Below are positions 8,398 through 17,645 of a DNA stretch of 64,000 nucleotides, one piece after another. A program made the position numbers and the translations under genes. Position 1 is the first letter of the stretch; every line of letters begins with the position of its first letter. The DNA is taken from assembly GCF_037992945.1 (NCBI RefSeq), contig NZ_CP150304.1, positions 3,909,501-3,973,500 of the forward strand, given 5' to 3'. Origin of the DNA: Peribacillus sp. FSL E2-0218. GTDB taxonomy: Bacteria > Bacillota > Bacilli > Bacillales > DSM-1321. Below the pieces are notes generated by a model. The model was not told the origin of the DNA, searched no databases, and saw nothing but the letters and a program-made list of their open reading frames with translations.

Positions 8398-8501
8398 ATT
8401 TGGCGGTTTGACTCGCGATTTGGCTGGCTTTATCGCCAATTTGGGTGCTTTACTCGCGAATTCGGGCGGTTTACTCGGAAATTTGGCAGTTTTACTCGCG
8501 A
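8398..8501. repeat. 21-bp-period tandem array, ATTTGGCGGTTTACTCGCGA type
   Basis: Five degenerate units, each close to 21 bp, with cores TTTACTCGCGAA or TTATCGCCAATT. Because 21 is a multiple of three, the array keeps an open frame of Leu-Leu-Ala-Asn-Ser type heptads; I regard that frame as a by-product. The array lies between the lia promoter region and the TetR terminator. Related arrays or units occur at about 14.2, 34.4, 45.4 and 53.9 kb. The rest of 8249-8605 holds the lia promoter and the terminator. Confidence 0.8.
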
Positions 8502-8557
8502 ATTGGGCGCCCGGCTCGTTTTTTCCGTTGCTTCATTATTGCCTGGCGATAAAAGAC

Positions 8558-8595
8558 AAAAAATCTTCCGGTTGTATTAAACCGAAAGATTTTTA
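8558..8595. terminator. Terminator of the tetR gene
   Basis: AAAAATCTTCCGGTT pairs with AACCGAAAGATTTTT (one mismatch), giving a T-run on the minus strand directly after the tetR stop. Confidence 0.8.
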
Positions 8596-8605
8596 GCGTT
8601 ATCCA

Positions 8606-9220
8606 TTATACATATAGGCCTTCGACGTAAACGGAGGTGATGGTTTGAGCGATTTCTTCGACAGAGCTTTGATGCTCGTTCCGGACAATTTCCCAGAGGT
8701 ACATTTCATTTGTGAAAAACCAGCCTTTTGCAACAATCTCATGGTTCAATTCGGCTCTTGCCAGTCCTTTTTGCTGTGCATAGGCGACGTCCTTTGATAT
8801 CCGCTGGGTGAATTTCAGGCGGATGGCTTTCCATTTATCTGAAATGACGGCCGACATTCCTATGGCCTGTTCGAAAACCTGGAGCATATTGCGTTCAGCC
8901 TCTGCCATTAATAAAAAAGCCTTGGCTTGGTTGTTTATGATTTGTCTCGCTTCGTCTTTTGATTTCGGAAAGAAAGAGGTCTCGGCAATTTCATAGAATT
9001 GCCCCATCACATTCTCCATTAATACTATTAATAGATCCTCTTTTCCTTTAAAGTGCACATAGGCCGTTCCATATCCGATATTCGCCCTTTTGATCATCTG
9101 GGATATGACTGCGGCTTGATACCCTTCTTCAAGAAAAATTTCTTTTGCAGCTTCCAATAGCTTTTGCCGTGTCATCATCGAGCGTAAATGACGTTTATCC
9201 CCTACTTGGCCATCAATCAT
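8606..9220 (-). CDS. TetR/AcrR regulator divergent from the kyn operon
   Basis: A TetR-family repressor of 204 residues. The N-terminal HTH domain (about residues 15-60) contains KLLEAAKEIFLEEGYQ and the YGTAYVHFKGKEDLL recognition/helix-4 region. The C-terminal ligand domain is unremarkable. I start it at the ATG at 9220. Its only ribosome site is a run of 11 G residues (minus strand) immediately upstream, and reading further upstream would put that run inside the coding frame. It is transcribed away from kynU, so it probably represses the kyn operon and itself in response to tryptophan, kynurenine or a related ligand; this is inferred from position. Confidence 0.82.
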   Translation of the reverse strand: MIDGQVGDKRHLRSMMTRQKLLEAAKEIFLEEGYQAAVISQMIKRANIGYGTAYVHFKGKEDLLIVLMENVMGQFYEIAETSFFPKSKDEARQIINNQAKAFLLMAEAERNMLQVFEQAIGMSAVISDKWKAIRLKFTQRISKDVAYAQQKGLARAELNHEIVAKGWFFTNEMYLWEIVRNEHQSSVEEIAQTITSVYVEGLYV

Positions 9221-9225
9221 GCATG

Positions 9226-9236
9226 CCCCCCCCCCC
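9226..9236. repeat. Homopolymeric C11/G11 tract at the tetR ribosome site
   Basis: Eleven consecutive C on the plus strand (G on the tetR sense strand) end 5 bases before the ATG. Such tracts are prone to slipped-strand length changes, which here would alter Shine-Dalgarno spacing, or the reading frame if an upstream start were used. Confidence 0.85.
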
Positions 9237-9327
9237 TTATATCTAGCATAAAGGATTTCCATTGAAATAAAAACGTTTGCAGTAAATTGCAGTCTTTTTT
9301 TATTGTTTTAATTTTCTGATTTTTTTA

Positions 9328-9357
9328 TTGACATGATGTCATATTCTTTGCTACGAT
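9328..9357 (+). promoter_or_regulatory. kyn operon promoter with overlapping palindromic operator
   Basis: TTGACA (9328-9333) and TACGAT (9352-9357) with an 18-bp spacer form a SigA-type promoter. TGACAT-G-ATGTCA (9329-9341) is a perfect 6-bp-arm palindrome covering the -35, an excellent place for the divergent TetR protein to block polymerase. Confidence 0.65.
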
Positions 9358-9396
9358 TTTCCTAGAAAGATAAGTATTTTTATATAGGAGGTCACT

Positions 9397-10674
9397 ATGG
9401 TTACAACATACACGTTGGATTACGCGAAACAGCTGGATGAACAAGATGCCCTTCATGCATTTAGGAATGAGTTTTATTTAAAGCCTGATTCCATCTATAT
9501 GGACGGGAACTCCTTAGGTCTGCTTTCAAAAAGGGCTGAGCGCACTCTTTTGGAATCTTTATCGGATTGGAAGGAACATGGGATCGACGGGTGGACACAG
9601 GGAAAACACCCATGGTTTTTCATGGCTGAGGAACTGGGGGCAAAAATGGCCCATTTGGTCGGTGCTTCCGCCGATGAGGTCATCGTAACCGGCTCGACTA
9701 CGGTGAATCTGCATCAGCTCGTGTCCACCTTTTATAAGCCTGAAGGATCCCGCACAAAAATCCTGGCGGATGAGCTGACCTTTCCGACAGATATTTACGC
9801 ACTCCAAAGCCAGCTGCGCACTCATGGGCTCGATCCGGAAACCCATCTCATCCGAGTGAAGAGCCGGGACGGCCGATTCCTTGAAGAGGATGATATCATC
9901 GAAGCCATGACCGATGATATCGCTCTCATCATCTTGCCGACGGTCCTGTATCGCAGCGGCCAAATATTGGATATGAAACGTCTAACCGAGGAAGCCCATG
10001 AAAGAGGAATCATGATCGGATTCGATGGATGCCATTCGATTGGTGCGATCCCGCATTCATTCAGGGAATGGGATGTTGATTTTGCTTATTGGTGCAATTA
10101 TAAGCATTTGAATGGCGGTCCTGGCGCCGTTGGCGGCTTGTATGTAAACCGTAAACACTTTGGGACGATGCCTGGATTGGCCGGCTGGTTCAGCTCAAGT
10201 AAAGAAAAACAATTCGATATGGAGCATACGTTAACTCAAGCCGATTCCGCTGGTGCCTACCAAATTGGGACACCGAATGTGTTAAGCTGTGCCCCTTTAA
10301 TCGGATCCTTGGAAATTTTTATGGAGGCAGGAATTGAAAACATCCGGGGAAAATCTCTCAAAATCAATCAATATTTAATCGACTTGGTCGAATATGAGTT
10401 GAAGGACATGGGGTTTTTCATCGGGACGCCTAGAGAAGAAGCGCGGCGCGGCGGCCATGTCAGTTTAGAGCATAAAGAAGCTGCACGCATTTGCAAAGCA
10501 TTGAAAGCTAACGGCGTGATACCGGATTTCCGGGCGCCCAACATCATTCGCCTAGCTCCGGTTGCGCTCTATACCTCCTACGCGGAAGTTTGGGAAGTCG
10601 TCCGAATCCTCAAAAGAATCATGACAGAAAAACAATATGAAAAGTATAAAAATGAACGTGAAGTCGTGGCATGA
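9397..10674 (+). CDS. kynU: Kynureninase
   Basis: PLP enzyme of 425 residues that cleaves L-kynurenine to anthranilate and L-alanine. Family marks include [12 protein letters not shown] near residue 35, [10 protein letters not shown] near 68, the aspartate-containing [10 protein letters not shown] near 209, and the PLP lysine in [15 protein letters not shown] near residue 239. Start ATG lies after TAGGAGG. It is the first gene of an operon with a permease, kynA and kynB, giving the complete route from tryptophan to anthranilate. Typical length; no anomaly seen. Confidence 0.96.
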   Translation: MVTTYTLDYAKQLDEQDALHAFRNEFYLKPDSIYMDGNSLGLLSKRAERTLLESLSDWKEHGIDGWTQGKHPWFFMAEELGAKMAHLVGASADEVIVTGSTTVNLHQLVSTFYKPEGSRTKILADELTFPTDIYALQSQLRTHGLDPETHLIRVKSRDGRFLEEDDIIEAMTDDIALIILPTVLYRSGQILDMKRLTEEAHERGIMIGFDGCHSIGAIPHSFREWDVDFAYWCNYKHLNGGPGAVGGLYVNRKHFGTMPGLAGWFSSSKEKQFDMEHTLTQADSAGAYQIGTPNVLSCAPLIGSLEIFMEAGIENIRGKSLKINQYLIDLVEYELKDMGFFIGTPREEARRGGHVSLEHKEAARICKALKANGVIPDFRAPNIIRLAPVALYTSYAEVWEVVRILKRIMTEKQYEKYKNEREVVA

Positions 10675-10678
10675 CAAT

Positions 10679-10720
10679 AAAGCCTGGGGGACACCCTCCC
10701 CCAAAGGTTTGATTGGCTTT
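10679..10720 (+). other. Nested stem-loop between kynU and the permease
   Basis: An outer AAAGCC/GGCTTT pairing encloses a GGGGGA/TCCCCC hairpin. No T-run follows, so it more likely shapes mRNA processing or relative expression than ends transcription. Confidence 0.5.
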
Positions 10721-10742
10721 ACATAAAGAAAGGGGATGAAAT

Positions 10743-12164
10743 ATGGAGAACAACCATATACAATTGAATAGGAAAGATGATCCAGAAAAAGGATTGAAGC
10801 GATCATTGGAAACCAATAAGCTTTCGATGATTGCCATGGGCTGTGCCATCGGGACGGGTTTATTCCTTGGCAGCGGGCTTGCCATTCAAGCGGCAGGTCC
10901 AAGCGTATTGCTCAGCTATGCACTGGGGGCGTTCATTGTCCTGCTGTTGATGGGCTGTTTGGCAGAAATGACAGTGGCTCATCCCACTTCCGGATCGTTT
11001 GGGGCCATTGCTGAAACGTACGTGAATCCCATGGCGGGTTATCTTGTTCGCTATTCTTACTGGATAAGCAATGTCTTGGCTGTTGGCGTGGAAGTTAGCG
11101 CAGTCAGCGTGTATATGAAATATTGGTTCCCTGCCGTACCGGGAATCGTATGGATTTTACTGTTTGCAGGTGTCCTTATTTATGTAAATGCCACTAGCGT
11201 AAATACCTTCGCTACATTTGAATATTGGTTCTCCTTTCTTAAAATAAGTGCCATCGTTGGTTTTATCCTCCTTGGAGCCTATGTACTACTCGGTACATCC
11301 GAACAGCCACATATAGGACCGGAGAACTTCGTGAATGAAGGCGGTTTTTTCCCATTTGGCTGGTGGGGAATGTGGGTAGCCGTATTCATTTCATTATTCA
11401 GCTTTCTTGGAACAGAAATGATAGCGATTACATCAGGCGAAGCAAAAGATCCCGATGTAGCCGTTCCGAAAGCATTAAAAGCTACGGTTTTTCGTTTATC
11501 CACTTTCTATGTCCTGACAATTGGGATCATGTTGATGATCGTTCCATGGAAAACAGCTGGAATCGAGGAAAGCCCCTTCGTAAAGGTGATGGAGATCTTG
11601 AACATCCCCGGTGCTTCCGGAATCATGAATTTCATCATTTTAACGGCCGCGCTATCTGCCATGAATGCTCAGCTCTATGCTTCGACACGCATGATGTTTT
11701 CGTTGGCGCGGCGGGAAAATGCACCTAGCATTTTAGGGAAATTAAACAAAAGGAACGTTCCGGCAAATGCACTGGCTGTCTCGACAATGGGGATTTTCAT
11801 TGCTGCAGGTGTTCATGCTTTACTTCCAGGTTCCTCCTATGCCTTCATGATGGGCATTTCCATGTTCGGTGCCATCTTCACTTGGTTCATGATCTTCATC
11901 TCCCATTTGTATTTCAGGGTGCAATGGGAGAAATCAGGCGGCCGTAGGCTACCGGTAAGAATGATTGGCTTTCCCTATCTAACCATTTTAGGTGCAGGCC
12001 TTTTATTCTGCCTGATGATTACGACTTGGTTTACGGATTTCAAAATCATGCTTCAATTCGGGGTTCCTTGGCTGTTATTTTTATCTGTTGCTTATTTCGT
12101 TTCGAAAAAAAGAAATTCGATCCAGCATCCAGGACAGGAATCTCCCAATAAAAAGATAAATTAG
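10743..12164 (+). CDS. APC-family amino-acid permease of the kyn operon
   Basis: A 473-residue, roughly 12-helix transporter of the amino acid-polyamine-organocation superfamily. The signature MIAMGCAIGTGLFLGSGLAI lies near residue 30, the loop ITSGEAKDPDVAVPKAL near residue 225. It starts after AAAGGGGATGAAAT, 68 bp behind kynU and 48 bp ahead of kynA, so it is cotranscribed. Context suggests uptake of tryptophan or kynurenine; the protein itself does not show the substrate. Confidence 0.88.
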   Translation: MENNHIQLNRKDDPEKGLKRSLETNKLSMIAMGCAIGTGLFLGSGLAIQAAGPSVLLSYALGAFIVLLLMGCLAEMTVAHPTSGSFGAIAETYVNPMAGYLVRYSYWISNVLAVGVEVSAVSVYMKYWFPAVPGIVWILLFAGVLIYVNATSVNTFATFEYWFSFLKISAIVGFILLGAYVLLGTSEQPHIGPENFVNEGGFFPFGWWGMWVAVFISLFSFLGTEMIAITSGEAKDPDVAVPKALKATVFRLSTFYVLTIGIMLMIVPWKTAGIEESPFVKVMEILNIPGASGIMNFIILTAALSAMNAQLYASTRMMFSLARRENAPSILGKLNKRNVPANALAVSTMGIFIAAGVHALLPGSSYAFMMGISMFGAIFTWFMIFISHLYFRVQWEKSGGRRLPVRMIGFPYLTILGAGLLFCLMITTWFTDFKIMLQFGVPWLLFLSVAYFVSKKRNSIQHPGQESPNKKIN

Positions 12165-12212
12165 AATGACATATCACCGTCTTTGTATATGAAAAGTGAG
12201 GGGATTAGCGGA

Positions 12213-13067
12213 ATGAAGAATAGGAATGACAAGGAACAAAACGGATCTGGACTAGAAAGAAATATCCAAACCGATTTTCAAAAATCGATGTCTTACGGGG
12301 ATTATCTCCACCTCGATCAGATTTTATCGAGTCAGCATAGGTGCTCCGATCATCATGATGAAATGCTTTTTATCATTATCCATCAAACGAGTGAGTTATG
12401 GATGAAACTCATTTTACATGAATTGAAAGCTGCGACGGAGTGCATCCGCCATAACAATCTGGAGCCCTCGTTTAAAATGCTGTCACGTGTTTCGAGAATC
12501 CAACAGCAGCTGATTCAGTCATGGAATGTCCTTGCAACCTTGACCCCGGCTGAATACATGGAGTTCAGGGATAAACTGGGACAATCCTCAGGATTCCAAT
12601 CCTATCAAAATCGCCTGATTGAATTTGCGCTGGGAAACAAAAATGCCCATACGCTAGCAGTCTATCAGCACGAGGCCGACCTCTATGAGCAAATGCAGCA
12701 GGCCCTTCATGAGCCAAGCATCTATGACGAGGCGATCACCGCTCTTGTCGCGCGTGGTCTGCCTGTTGATCAAGACGCCATCAGTCGCGATTGGTCGCAA
12801 AAATATGAACCGAATGCCAGTGTCGAGGATGCATGGCTGACCGTTTATCGCGATGTCGAGCAATATTGGGACTTATACGAGCTCGCAGAGAAGTTAGTGG
12901 ACATCGGCCACCAGCAGCAATTATGGCGCTTCAATCATATGAGTACGGTCGAAAGGATCATTGGCAACAAAACCGGAACCGGTGGATCATCCGGTGTTAC
13001 GTATTTAAAAAGGGCTCTCGACCAACACTTTTTCCCAGAACTTTGGAGCTTAAGAACGAAGCTTTAA
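12213..13067 (+). CDS. kynA: Tryptophan 2,3-dioxygenase
   Basis: Heme enzyme of 284 residues that opens tryptophan to N-formylkynurenine. Diagnostic segments are [15 protein letters not shown] near residue 26, [16 protein letters not shown] near residue 55, and the C-terminal [20 protein letters not shown] with the proximal-histidine and substrate-ammonium regions. I start it at the ATG at 12213, 9 bases after GAGGGG; an upstream in-frame ATG has no ribosome site. Third gene of the kyn operon. Confidence 0.96.
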   Translation: MKNRNDKEQNGSGLERNIQTDFQKSMSYGDYLHLDQILSSQHRCSDHHDEMLFIIIHQTSELWMKLILHELKAATECIRHNNLEPSFKMLSRVSRIQQQLIQSWNVLATLTPAEYMEFRDKLGQSSGFQSYQNRLIEFALGNKNAHTLAVYQHEADLYEQMQQALHEPSIYDEAITALVARGLPVDQDAISRDWSQKYEPNASVEDAWLTVYRDVEQYWDLYELAEKLVDIGHQQQLWRFNHMSTVERIIGNKTGTGGSSGVTYLKRALDQHFFPELWSLRTKL

Positions 13068-13091
13068 GAAGAATACTGCTGGAGGTAACGC

Positions 13092-13718
13092 ATGAGTACA
13101 TGGATTGATATTTCACAGCGACTGGATGAACAAGTCGCAACTTGGCCGGGCGATAAACCATTCTCATACAAAGTAAGCTGGAGCAAGGAAGAAAGCGGAT
13201 CGGTCAATGTAGGCCACATCAGCATGAGCGTCCATACTGGTACACATATCGATGCACCGTTTCATTTTGATAATGAGGGCAAACGGGTGATTGAATTGGA
13301 TCTCGATTTATATATCGGGTGTTCCCGTGTCATCCACTTACCAAACAGGACGAACATAGGCGTCACTGATTTGGCCAATCACGACCTGCAAGGCGTGACC
13401 CGGCTGTTAATTCGGACGGATGCTTGGAAGGATAGGAGCGTATTTCCGGAAACCATTCCCCCTATCCAACCGGAAATAGCCACTTATCTTTCAGGTCTTG
13501 GCATTCGGCTTCTTGGCCTAGATTTACCTTCGGTCGATCCATTGGACAGCAAAGAGCTGTCTGCCCATCATGAACTTGCCGTCCATGGAATTCACATTCT
13601 TGAGGGCCTTGTTTTGGACGGGATAGATCCCGGGAATTATGAATTGGCTGCCCTTCCCCTGCCATTGGTTCATGCAGATGGAAGCCCGGTTCGTGCTGCA
13701 TTGAAAAAAATCCCTTGA
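13092..13718 (+). CDS. kynB: Kynurenine formamidase
   Basis: Arylformamidase of the metal-dependent cyclase-like family, 208 residues, hydrolysing N-formylkynurenine to kynurenine and formate. The metal-binding motif is SVHTGTHIDAPFHF near residue 48, with further conserved LLGLDLPSVDP and HHELAVHGIHILEGL. It starts after TGGAGG and ends just before a strong terminator, making it the last gene of the kyn operon. Confidence 0.95.
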   Translation: MSTWIDISQRLDEQVATWPGDKPFSYKVSWSKEESGSVNVGHISMSVHTGTHIDAPFHFDNEGKRVIELDLDLYIGCSRVIHLPNRTNIGVTDLANHDLQGVTRLLIRTDAWKDRSVFPETIPPIQPEIATYLSGLGIRLLGLDLPSVDPLDSKELSAHHELAVHGIHILEGLVLDGIDPGNYELAALPLPLVHADGSPVRAALKKIP

Positions 13719-13742
13719 ATGGGATCATCCGAAAAAACGGAA

Positions 13743-13777
13743 GTGGCTCCCGGATCATGCGGGAGCCATTCTTTTTA
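13743..13777 (+). terminator. kyn operon terminator
   Basis: GTGGCTCCCG pairs with CGGGAGCCA(T), followed by TTCTTTTT. Confidence 0.88.
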
Positions 13778-13892
13778 TTACTGTGTCGCCGACGGGCTAT
13801 GTACATAAATTTTTTTGGAAATCCAGCCTGTGATTTTCTCGGCTCCAGATGTATAGTTAGAATTACTAAACTAATTTCAAGGAGTGTTCTGA

Positions 13893-14138
13893 ATGTTTAT
13901 AAAGCTAACAAAAGAGCAACAGGAATTAATGATAGCCGATATCCAATATTTTTTTTCGCAAGAAAGAGATGAGGAAATAACTGAATTCGCTGCAGAACGA
14001 GTATTGGACTTCGTTAAAGAATCGCTCGCCCCCCATTTCTATAACGCCGCCGTCCATGATGTCAAACATGTCGTCGAACAGCAATACTCTTCCCTTGAAG
14101 ATGAAATATTAACGCTCGAACGCCCGATTAAAAGATAA
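13893..14138 (+). CDS. DUF2164-family small protein
   Basis: An 81-residue acidic protein matching my recollection of DUF2164: an N-terminal LTKEQQELMIADIQYFF, a middle ERVLDFVKESLAPHFYNAAV, and a closing helix. Function of the family is unknown. It starts at an ATG after AAGGAGTGTTCTGA and appears monocistronic. Between its stop and the next gene a single 21-bp-type unit (ACTCGCGAGTAAACGGC, near 14,168) recurs. Confidence 0.75.
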   Translation: MFIKLTKEQQELMIADIQYFFSQERDEEITEFAAERVLDFVKESLAPHFYNAAVHDVKHVVEQQYSSLEDEILTLERPIKR

Positions 14139-14298
14139 GCGATTTCACGAGCCTTGATTTATTGAAACTCGCGAGTAAACGGCTGAAATTCATAAATAAA
14201 ACGCCCCATTGATGAATTTTTACCTTTCGTCGCTCCCTCAACTGTGTTTGTTTATGTTATAATCTTCTGAATTCAACAACAAGAATGGAGGTCCGTAT

Positions 14299-14931
14299 AT
14301 GGATAACTTTTATTTGTTCGTGCTTATGTGCATTCTTCTCATTCTTTTGCCTGGTCCGGATACGGCAATAGCCACTAGGAATACGGTTACCGATGGGACG
14401 AAGGGTGGGTTTAAGACGATGCTGGGCACTTGCTGCGCCTTGCTTATTCATACTTCAGCAGCCGTGTTTGGTCTTTCTGCGATCATCGTGAAGTCGGCTT
14501 TGTTGTTTTCCGTCTTCAAATATGTGGGGGCCGTTTATCTGGTCTATCTAGGGATCAAAACGTTATGGGGATTAAAGAATAATCAAGCCGACAATGGCAC
14601 AGTGGTACCCGCGAAAAGCAGGTATGAGAGCCATTCATGCTTCAAGCAGGGGTTTCTTACCAATTTACTCAACCCTAAAGTGGCCGTGTTTTTCTTGACT
14701 TTCCTGCCTCAGTTCGTGGATCCGGGCAATAAGACCTTTTTGCCGTTTTTGATCATGGGGATAACGTATACCGTTTTGACGGCGTTGTGGTTCATTTTTT
14801 ATATCTATCTGTTGAACCAGATCAGCACTTTTATGAAAAAGCCGAGGACGCAGGCTATTTTTGAAGGACTGACTGGAACCGTTCTGATTGGTTTTGGGAT
14901 AAAGCTGGCACTGGAAAAAGCCCATAATTAA
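14299..14931 (+). CDS. LysE/RhtB-family amino-acid exporter
   Basis: A 210-residue, about six-helix exporter. The family signature LLILLPGPDTAIATRN (residues 13-28) and the NLLNPKVAVFFLTFLPQFV segment near residue 124 are diagnostic for LysE/RhtB proteins, which export amino acids or homoserine-lactone-like compounds. Start ATG after TGGAGG. Single gene ending in its own terminator. Substrate unknown. Confidence 0.9.
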   Translation: MDNFYLFVLMCILLILLPGPDTAIATRNTVTDGTKGGFKTMLGTCCALLIHTSAAVFGLSAIIVKSALLFSVFKYVGAVYLVYLGIKTLWGLKNNQADNGTVVPAKSRYESHSCFKQGFLTNLLNPKVAVFFLTFLPQFVDPGNKTFLPFLIMGITYTVLTALWFIFYIYLLNQISTFMKKPRTQAIFEGLTGTVLIGFGIKLALEKAHN

Positions 14932-14936
14932 TTGGA

Positions 14937-14983
14937 ACTGCACATCAATTGAGACATCTGTCATAATTGGTGTGCAGTTTTTC
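14937..14983 (+). terminator. Terminator of the LysE-family gene
   Basis: AACTGCACA(T)CAATT pairs with AATTG(G)TGTGCAGTT, followed by TTTTT. Confidence 0.85.
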
Positions 14984-15105
14984 CCCATCTGAATGGGAGA
15001 TATTCTTTTAATTGCTATCGGATTAAACGCTTGGCCGAATGGAGATTCCGGCATCATCGGTCATGACGCTTTCCGTTCTCCCCTTTCCCCTCTTCATATT
15101 GCCTT

Positions 15106-15957
15106 TCATTCAACGTATCCATTCACAAAAAAACCAATCGTTTCGAGTTCATGTTCCGTTAATTCCCGGTTTGCCTCTGTTGCCAAATCCCGCTCGATTT
15201 TGGCTCGATCTCCTCGATGCTCGACGACAGCTCTGGTGCATTGTTTCATCAAATATAGTTCAGCCTCCATTTCCTGCTTCGTGCAAGGCTGATCATGATG
15301 GGAAAGGATATATGTATCGGCATCATAGGCTTCCATTTTCTCGACGAGCCTCGAGGCCTGTTCAGCGGTATAATTCCATTTTTCCGCATAGAGATTGGCG
15401 TATAAGCAGTCTCCAAGAAATAATGTTTTTTCCTCTGGAACATAAATGATACAGGAATCCTTGGCATGATCACCGCCGACGTGATCAATGATACAGGTTA
15501 CATCGCCGAGATCGATCGTCAGCTTTTTTTCAAACCTGATATCGGGCAGCGGCATGGAAATTTCTCGATTTCTTCCAAGCTCCAGCTTGATGGCATCCGC
15601 ACAAAATGGGATCTCCGTGCCTTCTTCAACCCGCTCGTCAAGAGCTTGATCTTCCCAAGAGAGCGGCTGCATTTCCTTAATATGCTGATAGGTTTTTTCG
15701 TGACAAATGACTGGAATTCGGATATGCTCCAGTCCGAATACGTGGTCCCAGTGGGAATGGGTCAATACAAGCAAATCCCCGCTTATATCATGTTTAAGCA
15801 ATTCGTCCTGAAAGAGCTGTGCATGCCCCACGGAGTTACCGGCATCGATGAGGAGCGTTTTCTTGTTTCCCGTGACGGCGGCAAGAACCGGCCGATCCGT
15901 TTTTTGGACCGGTGTCAGGTAGACGATATGTTTCGAAAGGTGCTGTAAAGTTTGCAT
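15106..15957 (-). CDS. Metallo-beta-lactamase-fold hydrolase
   Basis: A 283-residue MBL-fold protein. The metal motif HSHWDH is near residue 99, preceded by TLLIDAGNS; further ligands appear in IDHVGGDHAKDSC and LSHHDQPC. The start is the ATG at 15957, 7 bases after AAGGAG; a longer upstream frame lacks a ribosome site. Family members range from glyoxalase II to lactonases, so the substrate cannot be stated. It lies downstream of the phospholipase D gene on the same strand, 71 bp away. Confidence 0.85.
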   Translation of the reverse strand: MQTLQHLSKHIVYLTPVQKTDRPVLAAVTGNKKTLLIDAGNSVGHAQLFQDELLKHDISGDLLVLTHSHWDHVFGLEHIRIPVICHEKTYQHIKEMQPLSWEDQALDERVEEGTEIPFCADAIKLELGRNREISMPLPDIRFEKKLTIDLGDVTCIIDHVGGDHAKDSCIIYVPEEKTLFLGDCLYANLYAEKWNYTAEQASRLVEKMEAYDADTYILSHHDQPCTKQEMEAELYLMKQCTRAVVEHRGDRAKIERDLATEANRELTEHELETIGFFVNGYVE

Positions 15958-16028
15958 GATTGTTTCTCCTTCGGATAGATATTGTGGATGGAAGCCTAAG
16001 TATACCAAACCGGTGCGATTCCATGGCA

Positions 16029-17459
16029 TTAAATGAACCTGTTGCAATATACCGTTATTTTAGAGAGAGCTTTCAAAAAGGTGGCTTTAAAGTAGGATTC
16101 ATCCTTTTTTATGTCTTCCGGTGGCTCGATATATTTTTTATCGGCAGCAACTAGTGTACTATCCGCAATTTTCGAATCCATCGCCTCAATTAACTGCGAG
16201 GCGAATGGTTCACTATCAATGATCACCATCGATTCCGTATTTAAAAAGGCAGATCGTGAATCCAAATTGAAGGAACCGACTGCACTTAACCGTCCATCAT
16301 ATACTACTGACTTCCCATGCAATGAATACAGCTTCGAATATTCATAAAGCCTTGCCCCTGTCTCGACAATACGATCCCTAAGCCCTAAATAACCGGAAAA
16401 AGCGATCACATTCGGAGTCGAAGTCACCGAATTGGTCAATATCGTCCACTCGGCTTCAGCATCCAGCCGGTTTGGCACGTACTCCTCCAACATGTCGGCC
16501 GGGACGATATAAGGGCTCTGGATGAATACCGATCGCTTCGCCTCCGCTGCAATATCCACTAATGATTTCCACACAAAAGGATATTTATAGAAACGCTCGA
16601 TTGGATTATGAAGGAAAGAAACTTTTTGCGTAGTGGCTGTTGACGTGTTCCAATCGTTGATCGGATGAACGAAATCGGCATTCGCATGCCGGGCCTCACG
16701 ATATTGACTGGATAATCTCGCCCTCATCTTTTTTCCTTTTTCCGTTTGTTTCTTGGAAAGATCCGCAAAAACCTCGCTCGTATATGGATGATTCCATAAT
16801 TCATTCAAATAGCCCTTCATATCAACGATGACACTGTCTTCTTCTTGTTTCGCATTAAAAATCAGGACATCGCGGTCGTAGACAAAATCCTTAGGCGGCT
16901 TGCTTGCCAAATACTTATCGGCAATATTCCTGCCCCCGATGATGGCTAACTTGCCGTCCACTGTCATGATTTTGTCATGAAGCCGATTGTGCCAGGTCCA
17001 TGGCCTGAATGGCTTGAAGGTTTCGTAGTACCTTAATTCGATATTTTCATGTGATGACAATGCATAGCGGGCATTCCGCAATTCACCCCTCAGGCCATGG
17101 CAAATTCCGTCCAGGAGGATCCGGACCTTGACGCCGCGATCGGCTGCTTCGATCAAAGCTCCCAGAAGCAGTTCGCTCGTTTCCCCTTTTGCGATGGAGT
17201 AGTAGGCAACATCGATCGATTCCTTCGCTTCCTGAATCATTTGCATGCGGGCCAGTCCTGATTCATATCCGTCTTCAAGAAGCTGCACACGATCGACGGT
17301 TGATCCTTTTGTTCCCATATAGGTACTTATGTGATCCGTCATCCTGCCTGCTTCTTTTTCCTTGGGAAAGCAGAAAATGACCACTGCCGCCACCACTACA
17401 TAAAGAAAATATACTAAAAGAACAAGTAAAAAACCCTTCCATGCCATTTTGGCAGCCAC
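16029..17459 (-). CDS. Membrane-anchored phospholipase D / cardiolipin synthase-like protein
   Basis: A 476-residue protein with one N-terminal transmembrane helix (GFLLVLLVYFLYVVVAAVVI) and two HKD catalytic motifs: HDKIMTVDGKLAIIGGRN near residue 185, and HGKSVVYDGRLSAVGSFNLD near residue 395. Both have the usual HxK(x)4D spacing. Such proteins transfer phosphatidyl groups (cardiolipin synthesis) or hydrolyse phosphodiesters at the membrane. A GTG at 17459, 7 bases after AAGGGGGG, is the best start; a further upstream TTG lacks a ribosome site. It is not a close match in architecture to the canonical two-helix Cls, so the activity stays open. Confidence 0.82.
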   Translation of the reverse strand: MAAKMAWKGFLLVLLVYFLYVVVAAVVIFCFPKEKEAGRMTDHISTYMGTKGSTVDRVQLLEDGYESGLARMQMIQEAKESIDVAYYSIAKGETSELLLGALIEAADRGVKVRILLDGICHGLRGELRNARYALSSHENIELRYYETFKPFRPWTWHNRLHDKIMTVDGKLAIIGGRNIADKYLASKPPKDFVYDRDVLIFNAKQEEDSVIVDMKGYLNELWNHPYTSEVFADLSKKQTEKGKKMRARLSSQYREARHANADFVHPINDWNTSTATTQKVSFLHNPIERFYKYPFVWKSLVDIAAEAKRSVFIQSPYIVPADMLEEYVPNRLDAEAEWTILTNSVTSTPNVIAFSGYLGLRDRIVETGARLYEYSKLYSLHGKSVVYDGRLSAVGSFNLDSRSAFLNTESMVIIDSEPFASQLIEAMDSKIADSTLVAADKKYIEPPEDIKKDESYFKATFLKALSKITVYCNRFI

Positions 17460-17645
17460 TGACCATCCCCCCTTACCCGATATGTTACTACTATTCGTAA
17501 TAAGCAAGGCTGCTATTCAGTTTAAATAAATAACCCTACCTGGCGGCTGAAATGCTGGAAACTTGGACATTTATTTTTTTTAAAAATGTGACAAAGTCGT
17601 GAACTTGTAAGCAGTTGCATACTATTATATAGAAGGAGGGATTTT

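Noticed and set aside
8398..8501. CRISPR array
   Set aside because: Units are contiguous, degenerate 21-bp repeats with no unique spacers and no cas genes.
8408..8596. Open frame of Leu-Leu-Ala-Asn-Ser-like heptads
   Set aside because: It exists because the DNA array has a 21-bp period; no ribosome site, and the frame runs into the tetR terminator.
13715..13972. 85-codon frame after kynB
   Set aside because: It runs through the kyn terminator hairpin and overlaps the better supported DUF2164 gene in another frame.
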